Shown piece after piece: positions 35,797-37,118 of a DNA stretch of 37,118 bases. The stretch's first letter is position 1. Each line of letters starts with the position of its first letter. Position numbers and translations under genes: made by a program. Below the pieces are notes generated by a model. That model saw nothing but the letters and a program-made list of their open reading frames with translations. It was not told the DNA's origin and made no database searches. Source of the stretch: Stentor roeselii (taxonomy: Eukaryota; Ciliophora; Heterotrichea; Heterotrichida; Stentoridae). The stretch covers positions 1 to 37,118 of the forward strand of contig RSEH01000355.1 of assembly GCA_006503475.1 (NCBI GenBank). Direction: 5' to 3'.

Positions 35797-37118
35797 TTAT
35801 AAATGAATTCCGAGTTAAATGTAGATGATTATTATTTTATTGATTAAATTTTTACTTTTATTAATCTAAATTGATTCAATATGAATAATAATTCTTGATT
35901 TTCAAATTTTTATAATCTTAAAAGGCTATCGTTCATTAAAAGTTTTACAAGATTTTTGTCTGTATTAGGTCAGTTTTCTTATAGGTTTAGTTTGATGGCA
36001 TGATTAAGCAAGTTTTTATAGTATTTACACTAAACATCATTTTCATTCTATTCCTAATCGATTATCTGAATAAAAAATAATCCTAACAATCTTCATTTGT
36101 AATAAATAACAAATTTCTATTGGTTGCTTTAATTATTTTCGGGAATATTTTGGAGACCAATTATTAAAAAGTTAGACTTTTGAAACATTATAAAACGTCC
36201 AAAAAATTGTAGAAATTTTTTTATTATCTTTAGAGGAAAATTTGGAGATCAATTATATAAATGGTAGATTTGAAAAACATTATAAAAGTCCTAAAAATTG
36301 TAGAAATTACTTAATATATATAAGATTAACATGTGGAAAATTATTTACAATTGAGATCATTCATAAGATGCCAATCAATTACTGAACTGGGTTTCAAAGT
36401 TGATTGGATATTTTATTAAAATCATCTCATAAAAGTTTTCTGAAGTGATTTTATTTAAAATATTATGATATGTACAATGAAGACTTTATAGTATTATAGA
36501 AAATTATAGTTCAGTTAGCTAAACATCTATAAGGTCTTGCATGTATTTATACTCTTACCACCAGTGTCCAAATTTTCGGAATATATGGAAACAGAGAATG
36601 AAAGGAAATTGGAACTTTAGATCGGATGTTGAAAAAATCCACTTAGTGTCAGGGTAATTGAATGCTATGGAAGATTATTCAGGACAAAGCTTAAAGTGAG
36701 GTGACCAATAATAAATAGCAAGGTCACTAATTATTGATGATTTGAAATAATTATGCTCTAATGAATTATCTTGTATGAAAAGACTAAGTTTCGATCCATT
36801 TAATAAAACTTGGAAAAATAGATGAATAAATTTAAAAATATTGTAGTTAACTTAGCTGTATTAGATCATTAATATTTGGAGTAATGAATCAATAGAAGCA
36901 AAAAGGATTAATCTTATTGAACGAGTTGATAGAACCAAAGATGAATGAAAAAAAACATAATTATAAAGTGTTTAAAATTTAATATCTTTGAATCGTCACT
37001 TTTATCATCTAAATGCTACTAATTTGTAATCATAGTGAAAATTTTAGTCATTAAATAAGTCATATGTTCCAATATTAATCAATTGATTTGAATTAAAGTA
37101 GCAGTGCTAATCCAGCTT
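35797..37118. other. 1.3-kb AT-rich right end
   Basis: Very AT-rich sequence with no gene of normal size. It contains the ~93-bp duplication at 36142-36326 and one short ATG frame at 36541-36657 on the plus strand. That frame has 38 codons (MYLYSYHQCPNFRNIWKQRM, then a polar end, TAA) with tryptophans and an unusually coding-like composition. It could be a first exon or relic, but I find no 15- or 16-nt intron that extends it. No telomere repeat is present. Confidence 0.35.
36142..36326. repeat. imperfect tandem duplication of a ~93-bp unit
   Basis: Copy 1 (about 36142-36234) and copy 2 (about 36235-36326) share, in order, GGAATATTTTGGAGACCAA / GGAAAATTTGGAGATCAA, a GTTAGA/GGTAGA word, AAACATTATAAAA followed by a GTCC-like word, and AAAATTGTAGAAATT. 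No open frame runs through both. It may be a degraded local duplication. Confidence 0.75.

Noticed and set aside
1-37118. tRNA or rRNA genes
   Set aside because: I saw no cloverleaf with a convincing T-loop box and no rRNA-like stretch on either strand.
1-37118. Transposons or ciliate internal eliminated sequences
   Set aside because: I found no transposase frame, terminal inverted repeats or clear TA-bounded insert. The array units are GT-AG bounded, which points to RNA splicing rather than DNA elimination.

Overview
The window looks like macronuclear DNA of a heterotrich ciliate, most likely Stentor coeruleus or a close relative. TAA, TAG and TGA all end long conserved reading frames, so the code is standard. 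Genes are intron-poor and extremely close together. Two genes can only be completed by removing a 15-nt GT...AG intron (15267-15281 and 33307-33321). From memory, introns of 15-16 nt with a standard code are a published trait of Stentor; Blepharisma has similar introns but reads TGA as an amino acid. The species call is inference, since no database search was possible.

Layout. 1-4100: a 62-bp minisatellite, then three paralogous EamA/DMT-type transporters, with a three-copy ~80-bp repeat between the first two. 4490-18205: a dense minus-strand block holding a coiled-coil protein, a kinase with ubiquitin-like, ankyrin and PH regions, a giant EF-hand plus triple EML (HELP-WD40) microtubule protein, a TPR-like helical protein with a 15-nt intron, and a DYRK kinase. 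18861-24382: very compact genes on both strands, encoding a small basic protein, a diflavin-type reductase, a twin-CX9C CHCH protein, a secreted cysteine-rich protein, a four-pass membrane protein, a WDR4/Trm82-like protein and a peptide deformylase. Neighbours here are 2 or 5 bp apart or overlap by 9 bp. 24758-27437: a secreted, probably GPI-anchored amine oxidase and a RING-CH (MARCH-type) ubiquitin ligase. 27.5-37.1 kb: AT-rich and gene-poor, with a B-box-like/Kelch protein, a decayed WD40 gene, an MFS transporter with a 15-nt intron, and scattered relics.

The most unusual object is at 35172-35796 on the minus strand. A small tryptophan-rich reading frame is interrupted by sixteen consecutive GT...AG units of exactly 15 or 16 nt. 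They are separated by exactly 3 nt (13 times) or 0 nt (twice), so most lie on a 19-nt period. The GT, the AG and an A at unit position 10 are preserved while the rest varies. Removing all the units joins an open frame of 123 codons. This looks like a tandem array of minimal introns with single-codon exons, and I know of no described equivalent.

The genes do not form one pathway. Several suit a large ciliate cell: EF-hand/EML and coiled-coil proteins for the microtubule cortex, two divergent kinases for signalling, and CHCH, deformylase and WDR4-like proteins for mitochondria and tRNA modification.
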